Shown one piece after another: positions 25,826 through 34,583 of a stretch of DNA of 64,000 nucleotides (position 1 is the first letter of the stretch; every line of letters begins with the position of its first letter). The translations under genes and the position numbers were made by a program. Source of the stretch: Actinoplanes nipponensis (lineage in GTDB: Bacteria; Actinomycetota; Actinomycetes; Mycobacteriales; Micromonosporaceae); contig NZ_BOMQ01000045.1 of the NCBI RefSeq assembly GCF_016862275.1, positions 62,001-126,000 on the forward strand, written 5' to 3'. The notes beneath the pieces are model-generated. The model ran no database searches. It was given only the letters and a program-made list of their open reading frames with translations, and was not told the origin of the DNA.

Positions 25826-26803
25826 GTGAAACTGCTCGTCACGGGAGGGGCCGGCTACATCGGCAGCGTCACCAGCCGGCTGCTGCTCGACGCCGGACAC
25901 GAGGTCACCATCCTGGACAACCTCAGCACCGGCTTCCGGGAAGCGGTCGCCGGCGACGCCACCTTCGTGCAGGCCGACATCGCCGAGGCCGGCAGCGTGC
26001 TGACCCCCGGCGCCGGCTTCGACGCGGTGGTGCACTTCGCCGGCCTGATCGCCGCCGGCGAGTCGATGAGCAAGCCGGAGCTGTACTGGGATCACAACCT
26101 CGTGCGCTCGCTGGCCCTGCTCGAGGCCGTCCGGGCCGCCGGGGTGCCGCGCCTGGTGTTCTCCTCCACCGCCGCGGTCTACGGCAACCCCACCGAGCTG
26201 CCGATCACCGAGACGGCGGTCAAGGCCCCGACGAACACCTACGGCGCCACCAAGCTGGCCTTCGACTACGCGCTCACCTCCGAGACCTTCGCGCACCGGC
26301 TGGCCGCGGTCTCGCTGCGGTACTTCAACGTGGCCGGGGCGCTCATCCGCCCGGACGGCACCGCCATCGGCGAGCGGCACGACCCGGAGACCCACCTGAT
26401 CCCGATCGCGCTGCAGGTCGCCGCGGGCCGGCGGGAGAAGCTCCAGCTGTTCGGCGACGACTACCCCACCGTCGACGGCACCTGCGTGCGCGACTACATC
26501 CACGTGCAGGATCTGGCCCGCGCCCACCTGCTCGCGCTCGAGGCGGCCACCCCCGGCGAGCACAAGATCTACAACCTGGGCAACGGCAACGGCTTCTCCA
26601 ACCGGCAGGTCGCCGAGGCGGCCCGCGAGGTCACCGGGGCCGAGCTGCCCGTCGAGGTCGCGCCGCGCCGCGACGGCGACCCGGCCACGCTGGTCGCCTC
26701 GTCGCAGCGGGCCCGCGACGAGCTCGGCTGGGTGCCCGAGAAGAACACGCTGGCCGACATGATCGGCGACGCCTGGGCGTTCTACCGCAGCCACGTCGCG
26801 TGA
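25826..26803 (+). CDS. galE: UDP-glucose 4-epimerase
   Basis: 325 residues from GTG at 25826, which has GAAAGG 7 nt upstream; the longer open frame to 25724 lacks this. N-terminal Rossmann motif TGGAGYIGS, then HFAGLIAAGESM, SSTAAVYG and YGATK (catalytic Tyr and Lys of extended short-chain dehydrogenases), RYFNVAGA and GDDYPTVDGTCVRDYIHV, which are typical of GalE. It interconverts UDP-galactose and UDP-glucose in the Leloir pathway. galK follows with a 7-nt gap. Confidence 0.95.
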   Translation: MKLLVTGGAGYIGSVTSRLLLDAGHEVTILDNLSTGFREAVAGDATFVQADIAEAGSVLTPGAGFDAVVHFAGLIAAGESMSKPELYWDHNLVRSLALLEAVRAAGVPRLVFSSTAAVYGNPTELPITETAVKAPTNTYGATKLAFDYALTSETFAHRLAAVSLRYFNVAGALIRPDGTAIGERHDPETHLIPIALQVAAGRREKLQLFGDDYPTVDGTCVRDYIHVQDLARAHLLALEAATPGEHKIYNLGNGNGFSNRQVAEAAREVTGAELPVEVAPRRDGDPATLVASSQRARDELGWVPEKNTLADMIGDAWAFYRSHVA

Positions 26804-26810
26804 TCTGATC

Positions 26811-27962
26811 ATGGACATGACTGTTGCCACCTCCGCCGCCGGGGCGTTCCGGGACGCCTACGGCACCGAACCCGAGGGACTGTGGGCGGCGCCCGGCCGG
26901 GTGAACCTGATCGGCGAGCACACCGACTACAACGACGGCTTCGTGCTGCCCTTCGCGCTGCCGCAGCACGTGGTGGCGGCGGCCGCCCCGGCCGACGGCC
27001 CGGGCTGGACGGTCTGTTCGACCTTCGCCGAGGGCGCCGTCACCTTCACCGACACCGAGCCCGGCGGGGTCGAGGGCTGGGCGGGCTACGTCGCCGGCGT
27101 CGTGTGGGCGCTGCGGGAGGCCGGCTTCGAGGTGCCACCGGCCCGGATCGCCTTCGCCTCCGACGTGCCCGTGGGCGCCGGGGTCTCGTCCTCGGCCGCG
27201 CTGGAGTCGGCCGCGCTGACCGCGCTGGTCGAGCTGGGCGGGCTCGACCTGCCGGTGGCCGACCGGCCCGCGCTGGCCCAGCGGGCCGAGAACGTCTACG
27301 TGGGCGCGCCGACCGGGATCATGGACCAGTCCGCCTCGATCCGCTGCACCGAAGGACGGGCCCTGTTCCTGGACTGCCGCTCGTTGCAGGTCGAGCAGAT
27401 CCCGTTCGACCTGGCCGCCGCCGGCCTGGCCATCCTCATCGTCAACAGCAACGCGCCGCACCAGCACGTCGACGGCGAGTACGGCGCCCGCCGCAAGGCG
27501 TGCGAGGAGGCGGCCCGCATCCTGGGCGTGCCGGCCCTGCGCGACGTCACGCCGGCCGGGCTGGAGGCGGCGCTGGCCCGGCTCGACGACGAGGTGATGC
27601 GCCGCCGGGTGCAGCACATCGTCACCGAGAACCAGCGGGTGCTCGACACGGTGGAGCTGCTGCGCGCCGGCCGGATCCGGCAGATCGGCCCGCTGATGAC
27701 GGCGTCGCACGCCTCGATGCGCGACGACTTCGAGATCACGGTCGGCCAGGTGGATGTCGCGGTCGAGGCGGCGCTGGCGGCGGGCGCGTACGGGGCCCGG
27801 ATGACCGGTGGCGGCTTCGGCGGGTGCGTGCTGGCCCTGATCGACGCGGACCGCGCCGACGAGACCACGGCGGCGGTGGAGCGGGCGTACGCCGAGCACG
27901 GCTACACCGCCCCTACGGCGTGGTCGGCCGTGCCCGGCCCGGGAGCGGCCCGGCTGGCCTGA
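26811..27962 (+). CDS. galK: galactokinase
   Basis: 383 residues. GHMP kinase with the galactokinase signature GRVNLIGEHTDYNDGFVLP near residues 29-47, the ATP-binding loop VPVGAGVSSSAALE near 117, GAPTGIMDQSAS and GARMTGGGFGG near the C-terminus. It phosphorylates galactose at C1. It follows galE; galT is not in the window. ATG at 26811 or 26817; no clear SD, so coupled to galE translation. Confidence 0.95.
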   Translation: MDMTVATSAAGAFRDAYGTEPEGLWAAPGRVNLIGEHTDYNDGFVLPFALPQHVVAAAAPADGPGWTVCSTFAEGAVTFTDTEPGGVEGWAGYVAGVVWALREAGFEVPPARIAFASDVPVGAGVSSSAALESAALTALVELGGLDLPVADRPALAQRAENVYVGAPTGIMDQSASIRCTEGRALFLDCRSLQVEQIPFDLAAAGLAILIVNSNAPHQHVDGEYGARRKACEEAARILGVPALRDVTPAGLEAALARLDDEVMRRRVQHIVTENQRVLDTVELLRAGRIRQIGPLMTASHASMRDDFEITVGQVDVAVEAALAAGAYGARMTGGGFGGCVLALIDADRADETTAAVERAYAEHGYTAPTAWSAVPGPGAARLA

Positions 27963-27995
27963 CGCGCCGGGAGTGTCAGCGGTCCGGCAGCGGGT

Positions 27996-28205
27996 ATGGA
28001 TCCGGTCATGACTGTGGAATCCGAGACCAACGAGCCGAACGAGTTCGGCTTCGCCGGCGGCGCCACCGCGCCCCAGCCCGAGCGGCACCGGGAGTCCGCC
28101 GACGACGTCGACGCCGAGCGCATCGCCGTGCCGTCCGACGACCTCACCGGGGCGATCTCCGACGGCCTCGACCGGGCGACCCAGGGCGACGACTCCGACC
28201 GCTGA
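27996..28205 (+). CDS. small acidic protein of unknown function
   Basis: 69 residues from ATG at 27996, or 65 from ATG at 28008 (MTVESETNEPNEFGFAGG). Rich in Asp, Glu and Ala, probably disordered, no membrane segment. It follows galK by 33 nt and precedes a palindrome-rich intergenic stretch. Coding potential is supported by position and codon composition only. Confidence 0.5.
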   Translation: MDPVMTVESETNEPNEFGFAGGATAPQPERHRESADDVDAERIAVPSDDLTGAISDGLDRATQGDDSDR

Positions 28206-28226
28206 CCGGCCGAACCGGCCGGGCCG

Positions 28227-28262
28227 AGCCGATCGGCTGGCCGGGCCGATCGGCCGGCCCAG
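28227..28262. terminator. palindrome-rich terminator region between convergent operons
   Basis: Two 12-bp perfect palindromes, AGCCGATCGGCT (28227-28238) and GGCCGATCGGCC (28244-28255), lie inside a near-palindromic stretch bounded by CTGG and CCAG. The region also repeats CTGACCGGCCGAACCGG at about 28202 and 28263. It separates the gal genes from the end of the arabinan operon and probably terminates both. Confidence 0.5.
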
Positions 28263-28328
28263 CTGACCGGCCGAACCGGGCTGACCGGCGTCATCACGGC
28301 CGGCCGGCCCGGTGCGGCCCGCCCGGGG

Positions 28329-29324
28329 TCAGCGCGGCACGGGCTGCGGCTCGGCGTTCGGGCCCCGGACCACCGGCCGCCCGTCCACCCAGTCGACCCG
28401 GTCCAGCCACAACTGCCGGCCCGGCGCGACGCTGCCCACCGCGTCCGGCGGCCACGCGTGGTAGAGCAGCCACGTCTCTCCAGCCGGCGTCGTGACCAGG
28501 AAGCTGTGCCCCGGTCCGGCGGCCGCCGGCGTCGAGCGCAGGATCGGGTTCTCGGCGGCCTTGCGGCACGGCCCGAGCGGCCCGTCGCACTCGGCGTAGC
28601 CCACGGCGTAGACGTCCCGGTCGAACGCGTTGGCCGAGTAGAACAGGTAGAGCTTCCCGTCGTGACGGACCAGTTGCGGCGCCTCGATGACGTGGTCCTC
28701 CCAGGCCGCGTCGTTGGTCAGCAGCCGCTTCGGCTCACCCTCCAGCGACAGGCCGTCCCTGCTCAGCCGGCTGCCGTAGAGGTGGGTCGGCTCGCCGATG
28801 TGGTTGCCGTCGTTCTTCCAGTGCAGCCAGAGCGTGCCGTCCTCGTCGACGTACGGGCTGGCGTCGATCGAACCGCCCTGGTCGGCCTGGCAGATCAGCG
28901 GCTGAGCCGCGCCGTCCACGAACGGCCCCTGCGGTGACTCGGCGCGGGCGACGCCGACGCACTGCAGGTTCGCCGCCGTCGACCGGGCCGTGTAGTAGAG
29001 CAGGTAGCCCCCGTCGGCGGCGACGACCTCCGGCGCCCAGGTGTTGCCCCGCTCGGCCCACTTGCCCACCTCGGGCAGCGCGTCCCCGGCCGGGGTCCAG
29101 GCGACCAGGTCGGTCGAGGTCAGCACCGGCACGTTCTGGCTGGTGTTGTTGGTGCCGTAGGCGAACCAGGTGCCGTTGTCGAGGATGACCCCGGGGTCGG
29201 GGAAGTTCTCCCGGTACACCGGGTTGGTGAAGGTGCTCTGGGCCACGGCCGGCTCCTTGGTGCTGCCGCCGCCGCATCCGGCGGCGAGCATTCCGATGGA
29301 CAGGATGCTGATCAGGCGTCTCAC
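28329..29324 (-). CDS. GH43 family glycoside hydrolase, lipoprotein
   Basis: 331 residues. GTG at 29324 overlaps the stop of the upstream GH43 gene (GTGA). Signal peptide with lipobox LAAGC near residue 16. The catalytic domain starts NPVYRENFPDPGVI, with the catalytic-base Asp in FPDPG, then WAPEVV, GSIDASPYVDEDG (pKa-modulating Asp) and HVIEAPQLV (acid Glu), the GH43 five-bladed propeller pattern. Such enzymes are mostly alpha-L-arabinofuranosidases, arabinanases or beta-xylosidases. Membrane-anchored outside the cell, it would release arabinose or short oligosaccharides for the ABC importer of the same operon. The exact substrate is uncertain. Confidence 0.88.
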   Translation of the reverse strand: MRRLISILSIGMLAAGCGGGSTKEPAVAQSTFTNPVYRENFPDPGVILDNGTWFAYGTNNTSQNVPVLTSTDLVAWTPAGDALPEVGKWAERGNTWAPEVVAADGGYLLYYTARSTAANLQCVGVARAESPQGPFVDGAAQPLICQADQGGSIDASPYVDEDGTLWLHWKNDGNHIGEPTHLYGSRLSRDGLSLEGEPKRLLTNDAAWEDHVIEAPQLVRHDGKLYLFYSANAFDRDVYAVGYAECDGPLGPCRKAAENPILRSTPAAAGPGHSFLVTTPAGETWLLYHAWPPDAVGSVAPGRQLWLDRVDWVDGRPVVRGPNAEPQPVPR

Positions 29325-31468
29325 CACCGGCGGAACCGCAGGTAGTCGAAGGCCGCGGTGACGGCCGGCTCGGCGCCGCCGTGGGCGATCAACCCGATCC
29401 GCGGGTGCGAGTCCGCGGGCAGCGTCCACACCCCGCCCCAGGTCCAGGTCCGGCCGTCGCGGCTGATCCCGGCCCGGTACTCGTGCTCGCCGTTGACCTC
29501 GTCGACCCGGTGCGCCAGCCGCAGCCAGGTGGTGGTCAGGCCGGGGGCGCCCACGATGGTGCCGCCGTACGAGGTGGCGCCGGCGTACGGGATCTCGTGG
29601 CCGAACTCGACCTGGCGGGTGTTCCAGATGGCCACGGCGGACAGCCGCGCGAACTCGTCGTCCCCGGCGTACGCGATGAGCCCGGCCTGCTGGTAGTTGC
29701 GCACCGAGTCCTCGCCCAGGGCCAGCGTCAGCTTCGTCTCGGCGATCCAGCGGCCGTCCGGCGCGTCGCGCAGCAGCACGCCCGCGTTGTTGGACGCCCC
29801 GGTCAGGTCGGCGTTCTGCACCGGCCACCGCAACGCGCCGCCGCTCACGGTCGCCGCGGGATCGGGCCGCACGAAGGTCCAGGCCGGGTCCAGCGCCGAG
29901 CCGGTGAACTCGTCGGAGTACGCGGCCAGCACCCGGCCGGGCTCGGGCACGGCGGCCGCCCGGCGGACCGGTTCGGCCAGCGGGCCCACGCTGACGTTGT
30001 CCAGCTCGGCCGCCGCCGATGCGGTGAGACCGACGACGTGCGCGCCGCGGGGCACCCGGGTGGCTCCGGAAACCGTGTCGTCCAGCGTGGCGGTGAGCCG
30101 GCCGTCGCGCACGTCCACGGTCAGGTGGTGCCAGGCCGCGGCATCGAACCCGGCCGGCAGCGCGACCCGGTGCGAGCCGACGAGCAGGGCGCCCGGCGAG
30201 ACCCGTACCGTCGTGGCGCCGATCCTCAGGCCGGCCGGGCCGCGGAGATCGACCTCCGCGCGCAGGTCCGCTCGCTGCGGCGAGCGGGCCAGCAGCGTGC
30301 CGTGGCCGCGCAGCCGGCCGTCGGCGACGGTCCAGTGCCCGTCGGCCACCCGCCACTGCGACAGGGTCTCGAAGGTGTCCTGCAGGGGAGTACGGGTCAC
30401 CGGCGCCGCCACCGGCCGCGACGACGCCCAGGCGCCGGCCCGCACGGTCGGCCAGCCGCCGATCCAGTCCAGGCGGTCCAGCAGCATCGGCCGCTCGTTG
30501 ATCCCGAACGGCTCGTCCAGGTACGGGTCGGCCCGGTCGATCGCGTGGTACGCGAGCCAGTCCTGCCCGGCCAGGTCGGTGACCAGGCCGTTGTGGCCGG
30601 TGCCGACCCACTTGTTGCCGTTGGGCGCGACGACCGGGGTGCCGCCGGCGCGGGAGACGTCCAGCCGCAGGCCGTCGCGGTCGGTGAACGGCCCGCGCGG
30701 GTCCCGCGAGCGTCCCACCGACACCGAGTAGCCGGTGGTCGGGCCCGCGCAGCAGTTGGCCGACGAGGCGAACAGGTAGTACCAGCCGTCGCGCCGGACG
30801 ACGTACGCGCCCTCGAACTTGTTGTCGATCGCCACCCGGGTCGCGGCCCCCGTGACGTGCAGGCCGTCCGGGGACAGCTCGCTGACCCAGATGCCGCCGA
30901 AGTAGCTGCCGTAGTACAGGTAGCGGGTGCCGTCGGGGGTGGTGAGCTGGGCCGGGTCGAAGGTCCACAGCCAGCCGCCGTCGCCGCTGGGCCGGGGCGC
31001 GACCACCGGCTCGTCGGCGAACGTCCACGGCCCGGCCGGGCTCGGCGCGGTGGCCGCCCCGATCGCCGACCGGCCCGGGCCGTCCCGGGTCTCGGTGACG
31101 GTCACGTACATGACCCACTTGTCGCCCATGCGCCGCACGTCGGGAGCCCAGTAGGCGGCGTTGTCCGCGGCGAACGCGGGGCGCTGACCGGCGGCGAACG
31201 CGTCGCCCACGTAGGTCCACGAGACCAGGTCGCTCGAACGGGCCGTCGGGATCAGGTGCGCCACCTTCTCGCCCTCGCGCAGCGGGTCGGTGGTGCCGTA
31301 CGCGTACCAGAAGCCGTCGTCGCCGCGCACGACCATCGGGTCGGCGAAGGTGTCCGCGAAGGACGCCGAGACGGGGTTGGTGTAGGTCTGTCGCTGCGGC
31401 GCGGCCTGCGCCGCGCCGGGGGTGAGCAGGAGTAGCGCCGCGGCGAGCGCGGCCGTGCACCGTCGCAT
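29321..31468 (-). CDS. secreted two-domain GH43 family glycoside hydrolase
   Basis: 715 residues. Sec signal peptide ending AAQAA near residue 23. A GH43 domain follows: NPVSASFADTFADPMVV, WAPDVRRMG, TFDPAQLTTPDGTRYLYYGSYFG and FEGAYVVRRDGWYYLF (acid Glu in FEGAYV). The part after about residue 365 has two beta-sandwich-like regions, the last resembling the concanavalin-like C-terminal domain found in GH43 enzymes (DPAWTFVRPDP, GEHEYRAGISRDG). Likely an extracellular arabinan- or arabinoxylan-degrading enzyme. ATG at 31468, 4 nt after the permease stop. Confidence 0.88.
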   Translation of the reverse strand: MRRCTAALAAALLLLTPGAAQAAPQRQTYTNPVSASFADTFADPMVVRGDDGFWYAYGTTDPLREGEKVAHLIPTARSSDLVSWTYVGDAFAAGQRPAFAADNAAYWAPDVRRMGDKWVMYVTVTETRDGPGRSAIGAATAPSPAGPWTFADEPVVAPRPSGDGGWLWTFDPAQLTTPDGTRYLYYGSYFGGIWVSELSPDGLHVTGAATRVAIDNKFEGAYVVRRDGWYYLFASSANCCAGPTTGYSVSVGRSRDPRGPFTDRDGLRLDVSRAGGTPVVAPNGNKWVGTGHNGLVTDLAGQDWLAYHAIDRADPYLDEPFGINERPMLLDRLDWIGGWPTVRAGAWASSRPVAAPVTRTPLQDTFETLSQWRVADGHWTVADGRLRGHGTLLARSPQRADLRAEVDLRGPAGLRIGATTVRVSPGALLVGSHRVALPAGFDAAAWHHLTVDVRDGRLTATLDDTVSGATRVPRGAHVVGLTASAAAELDNVSVGPLAEPVRRAAAVPEPGRVLAAYSDEFTGSALDPAWTFVRPDPAATVSGGALRWPVQNADLTGASNNAGVLLRDAPDGRWIAETKLTLALGEDSVRNYQQAGLIAYAGDDEFARLSAVAIWNTRQVEFGHEIPYAGATSYGGTIVGAPGLTTTWLRLAHRVDEVNGEHEYRAGISRDGRTWTWGGVWTLPADSHPRIGLIAHGGAEPAVTAAFDYLRFRRW

Positions 31469-31472
31469 GAGA

Positions 31473-32300
31473 TCAGCCCTTCAGGCCGGACCGGGAGACA
31501 CCCTCGATGATGTAGCGCTGGCTGACCATGAACAGGATCAGCGCCGGGATGCTGGCCAGCGCCGCGCCGGCCATGATCACGGGATAGTTGATGTTGTAGG
31601 CGCCCTGCAGCGTGCCCAGCCCCGGCGGCAGCGTGAAGTTCTGCGGGCTGAACAGCGTGTAGACCGGCCAGATGAAGTCGTTCCAGTTGGTCAGGAAGCT
31701 GATCACCGCGAGCGTGGCCAGGGCCGGCTTGGACAGCGGCAGGATCACCTTGGTGAAGATCTGCCACGAGTTGGCCCCCTCCAGCAGCGCCGCCTCCTCC
31801 AGCTCCCGGGGCAGGCCCAGGAAGAACTGCCGCAGGAAGAACACCCCGAAGGCGCTGGCCGCGCCGGGCACGATCAGCGCCATGAGGCTGTCCAGCCAGC
31901 CCAGCCGGTCGATGATGAGGAAGTTGGGGATGATCAGCGTGAAGATCGGCACGAACAGCGTCGCGATGATCAGCGCGAAGACGATCCGCTTGCCGCGGAA
32001 CTCCATCCGGGCCAGCGCGTAGGCGGCCATCGAGGCGACGACGAGCACCAGCAGCGCCTGCCCGCTCGCGGCGATCAGGCTGTTGAGGAACCAGCGCAGC
32101 ACCGGCGTCTGCGAGTCGCCGGTGAACAACGTGTCGTACGCGCCGGTGGTCGGGTTCTCGGGCAGGATCGTCGGCGGCACCCGGGTCGCCTCGTCCGCGC
32201 TCTTGAAGCTGGTGGTGAGCATCCACACCACCGGGGCGATGAAGACCAGGCTGAGCAGCCCGAGCAGGGAATACCAGGCGACACCGCGCATGCGGCCCAT
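31473..32300 (-). CDS. carbohydrate ABC transporter permease (MalG type)
   Basis: 275 residues with about six membrane segments. The EAA loop reads ELEEAALLEGANSWQIFTKVILPL, the contact site for the ATPase. MalG/LacG-type features include WFLNSLIAAS near the N-terminus and ending YIIEGVSRSGLKG. It pairs with the MalF-type permease encoded 4 nt upstream. No ATPase gene is present in the cluster, so the pair is probably energised by a shared MsiK-like ATPase encoded elsewhere. Confidence 0.93.
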   Translation of the reverse strand: MGRMRGVAWYSLLGLLSLVFIAPVVWMLTTSFKSADEATRVPPTILPENPTTGAYDTLFTGDSQTPVLRWFLNSLIAASGQALLVLVVASMAAYALARMEFRGKRIVFALIIATLFVPIFTLIIPNFLIIDRLGWLDSLMALIVPGAASAFGVFFLRQFFLGLPRELEEAALLEGANSWQIFTKVILPLSKPALATLAVISFLTNWNDFIWPVYTLFSPQNFTLPPGLGTLQGAYNINYPVIMAGAALASIPALILFMVSQRYIIEGVSRSGLKG

Positions 32301-32304
32301 GACG

Positions 32305-33243
32305 TCAGTCCTTCGTCCGGAACAGGCGGAAAGTGATCATGCTGACCAGCAGCAGGGCCAGGGTCAGCAGGTAGCTCATCGCGGCCGCGCTGCCCATCCG
32401 GTAGCTGCGCAGGCCCTCCTCGGCGATGTACATGATCGCCGTGCGGGTCTCCACGCCCGGCGCGCCCTGGGTGATCAGGTACGCCTGGCCGAACATGTTG
32501 CTGGAGGCCAGGATCGTGTTGATCACGATGAACAGCAGCACCGGCCGCAGCCCGGGCAGGGTCACGCTGCGGAACTCGGCCCACCGGCCGGCGCCGTCCA
32601 CCTTGGCCGCGTCGTACAGCTCACGCGGGATGTCCTGTAGCCCGGCGAGGTAGATGACCGCGTTGAAACCCAGCGTCCACCAGACCGTGACGCCGACCAG
32701 CGAGATCCACGCCCAGGGCAGCCCGGTGGTCCAGGCGGTGTCGTCCGGCAGCCCGACCGCGCCGAGCAGCGCGTTGACCGCGCCCAGGTTGGGGTCCAGC
32801 AGGAAGCGCCACAGCACGCCGATGACCGCCACGCCCAGCACGTACGGCGCGAAGTAGACCGCGCGGAAGAACGTGCGGCCCTTGAACGAGCGGTTCAGCA
32901 GCAGCGCGATGGCCAGCGGGACGGTGACCAGCAGCGGCACGCTGAACACCGTGAAGATCGCGGTGGCCTGCATGCTCTGCCAGAAGAAGTCGAAGACCGG
33001 CGACGCGCTGTCGAACAGGGCCTGGTAGTTGTCCAGGCCCACGAACGGCTTGCCGGCCAGCAGGTAGTCCCAGTCGTGCAGGCTGATCCACAACCCGTAG
33101 CCCGCGGGCACGAGGGTGAAGGTCACGAACAGCACCACGTACGGCAGCAGGAAGAGGTAGGGGGTCAGGCCCGCCCCCCGCCTCGGCGCCCGGGTCGCGG
33201 GCGCCGAGGTCGAGGTGGCGGCTGTCTCCAGCACGTCGACCAT
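32305..33243 (-). CDS. carbohydrate ABC transporter permease (MalF type)
   Basis: 312 residues from ATG at 33243, 5 nt after the binding-protein stop. Six membrane segments, a MalF-like start (PYLFLLPYVVLFVTFTLVPAGYGLW), and the EAA loop IPRELYDAAKVDGAGRWAEFRSVTLPGL. It forms the heterodimeric sugar channel with the MalG-type permease. Substrate inferred from neighbours: arabino-oligosaccharides or arabinose. Confidence 0.93.
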   Translation of the reverse strand: MVDVLETAATSTSAPATRAPRRGAGLTPYLFLLPYVVLFVTFTLVPAGYGLWISLHDWDYLLAGKPFVGLDNYQALFDSASPVFDFFWQSMQATAIFTVFSVPLLVTVPLAIALLLNRSFKGRTFFRAVYFAPYVLGVAVIGVLWRFLLDPNLGAVNALLGAVGLPDDTAWTTGLPWAWISLVGVTVWWTLGFNAVIYLAGLQDIPRELYDAAKVDGAGRWAEFRSVTLPGLRPVLLFIVINTILASSNMFGQAYLITQGAPGVETRTAIMYIAEEGLRSYRMGSAAAMSYLLTLALLLVSMITFRLFRTKD

Positions 33244-33248
33244 GGTGG

Positions 33249-34583
33249 TCAGCCGCCGTACTTCTTGCGGTTCTGCTCGAGGATCTGGCCGGCCTTGGCC
33301 GCCGCGTCGGCCAGGGCCTTGCCCGGCTCCTTGCGCAGCAGGATGGCCTCGTTGACCGCGGTGTCCACGGTGGCCAGCGCATCCGGGATGCCCGGCACCG
33401 AGGGCGGGAAGTGCAGGTTGTCGATCTGCGTGCCGATCGCCGCCTGCTCCTTGAGCGCGGCGAACGCCGGGCTGTCGCGGATCTCCTTGCGGGCCGGCAC
33501 CTGCCCGCCCTTGGCCCATTCCAGCGACTGCTGGCTGATGAAGTTGATGAACACCTTGCCGGCCTGCAGCTTGTTGGCGTCCTGGGTGCGCTGCTTGAAC
33601 TGCACGAACTGGTGCGAGCCGGCCCAGGCGGCGGGCTGGGTGCCGATCGTCGGCAGGGCGGTGACGCCCCACTCCATCCCCTTGACCGCGCGCAGGGTGT
33701 TGATGGTCCAGATGCCGTTCCAGTTGAACGCGTTCTTGCCGTTCTGCAGGGCGATCAGGTCGGCGTCCTGGGCCACGTTCTTCGGGCTGTAGCCGTTCTT
33801 GACCATGTCGGTGAGGAAGGTCAGCGCCTGCACGCCGGGCTGCTCGGCGAACAGCGGCTTGGTGGCCTTGTCGTCGAACAGCTGACCCCCGAATTGCCAG
33901 GTCAGCGCCTCGAACTGGAGCGTGCCGGTGAACGGGAACGGCGTCGCCCAGTGGCCCTGGACGCCCTTGGCCTTCAGCTTGTCCAGGGCGGTCAGGTACT
34001 CGTCCTTGGTGGCCGGCGGCTTCTCCGGGTCGAGCCCGGCCGCCTGCAGCACCTTCTTGTTGTAGAACATGCCCAGCGGGTGCACGTCCAGCGGGATCGA
34101 GTACCGCTTGCCGTTGTAGACCCCGGCCTGCCACACCGGCGGGGAGAAGTCGCTCTCGGTGAGCTGCAGCGACTTGGCCAGGTCGTCCAGCGGCAGGACC
34201 ACGCCGCGGGCGGCGTTGGTGGCCACCTGGTCGACGTGCATGATGCCGAGGTCCGGGCCGTTGCCGGTGGACACGGCGGCGGGGACCTTCTGGTAGTAGT
34301 CGGCCCACTCGTACACGTTCATCGTGACCTTGATGTTCGGGTTCGCGGTGTTGAACTTGTCCACCAGGGACTTCATCACCGGCCCGTCGCCGCCGGTGAA
34401 GCCGTTCCAGAAGGTCAGCGCGACGTTCGGGCCGGTGTAGTTGGTGGCCGCGGGCTGGGCGTTCTCGCCGCCGCCGCCGACGACGGGGTTGGGCCCGTCG
34501 TCACCGCAGGCGCCGAGCAGGACGGCGCCACCGGCGCCGACGCCGAGCCCGAGCAGGCCGCGGCGGGTGAGATGTGGTTTCAC
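33249..34583 (-). CDS. extracellular sugar-binding lipoprotein of the ABC importer
   Basis: 444 residues. The start codon is GTG at 34583, overlapping the GH51 stop by GTGA. The N-terminus TRRGLLGLGVGAGG looks like a twin-arginine signal with a lipobox LLGAC near residue 26. The mature part has the family 1 solute-binding fold (VALTFWNGFTGGDGPVMKSLVDKFN, YSIPLDVHPLGMFYNKKVL, AFNWNGIWTIN). It captures the sugar for the two permeases. Among the operon genes it is first of the transport part. Confidence 0.93.
   Translation of the reverse strand: MKPHLTRRGLLGLGVGAGGAVLLGACGDDGPNPVVGGGGENAQPAATNYTGPNVALTFWNGFTGGDGPVMKSLVDKFNTANPNIKVTMNVYEWADYYQKVPAAVSTGNGPDLGIMHVDQVATNAARGVVLPLDDLAKSLQLTESDFSPPVWQAGVYNGKRYSIPLDVHPLGMFYNKKVLQAAGLDPEKPPATKDEYLTALDKLKAKGVQGHWATPFPFTGTLQFEALTWQFGGQLFDDKATKPLFAEQPGVQALTFLTDMVKNGYSPKNVAQDADLIALQNGKNAFNWNGIWTINTLRAVKGMEWGVTALPTIGTQPAAWAGSHQFVQFKQRTQDANKLQAGKVFINFISQQSLEWAKGGQVPARKEIRDSPAFAALKEQAAIGTQIDNLHFPPSVPGIPDALATVDTAVNEAILLRKEPGKALADAAAKAGQILEQNRKKYGG

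Noticed and set aside
28329..31460. Single 1043-codon minus-strand frame apparently fusing two GH43 genes
   Set aside because: Its first two thirds are an out-of-frame reading of the upstream GH43 gene. The real lipoprotein starts at 29324 with a signal peptide, and the real upstream GH43 occupies another frame (29321-31468).
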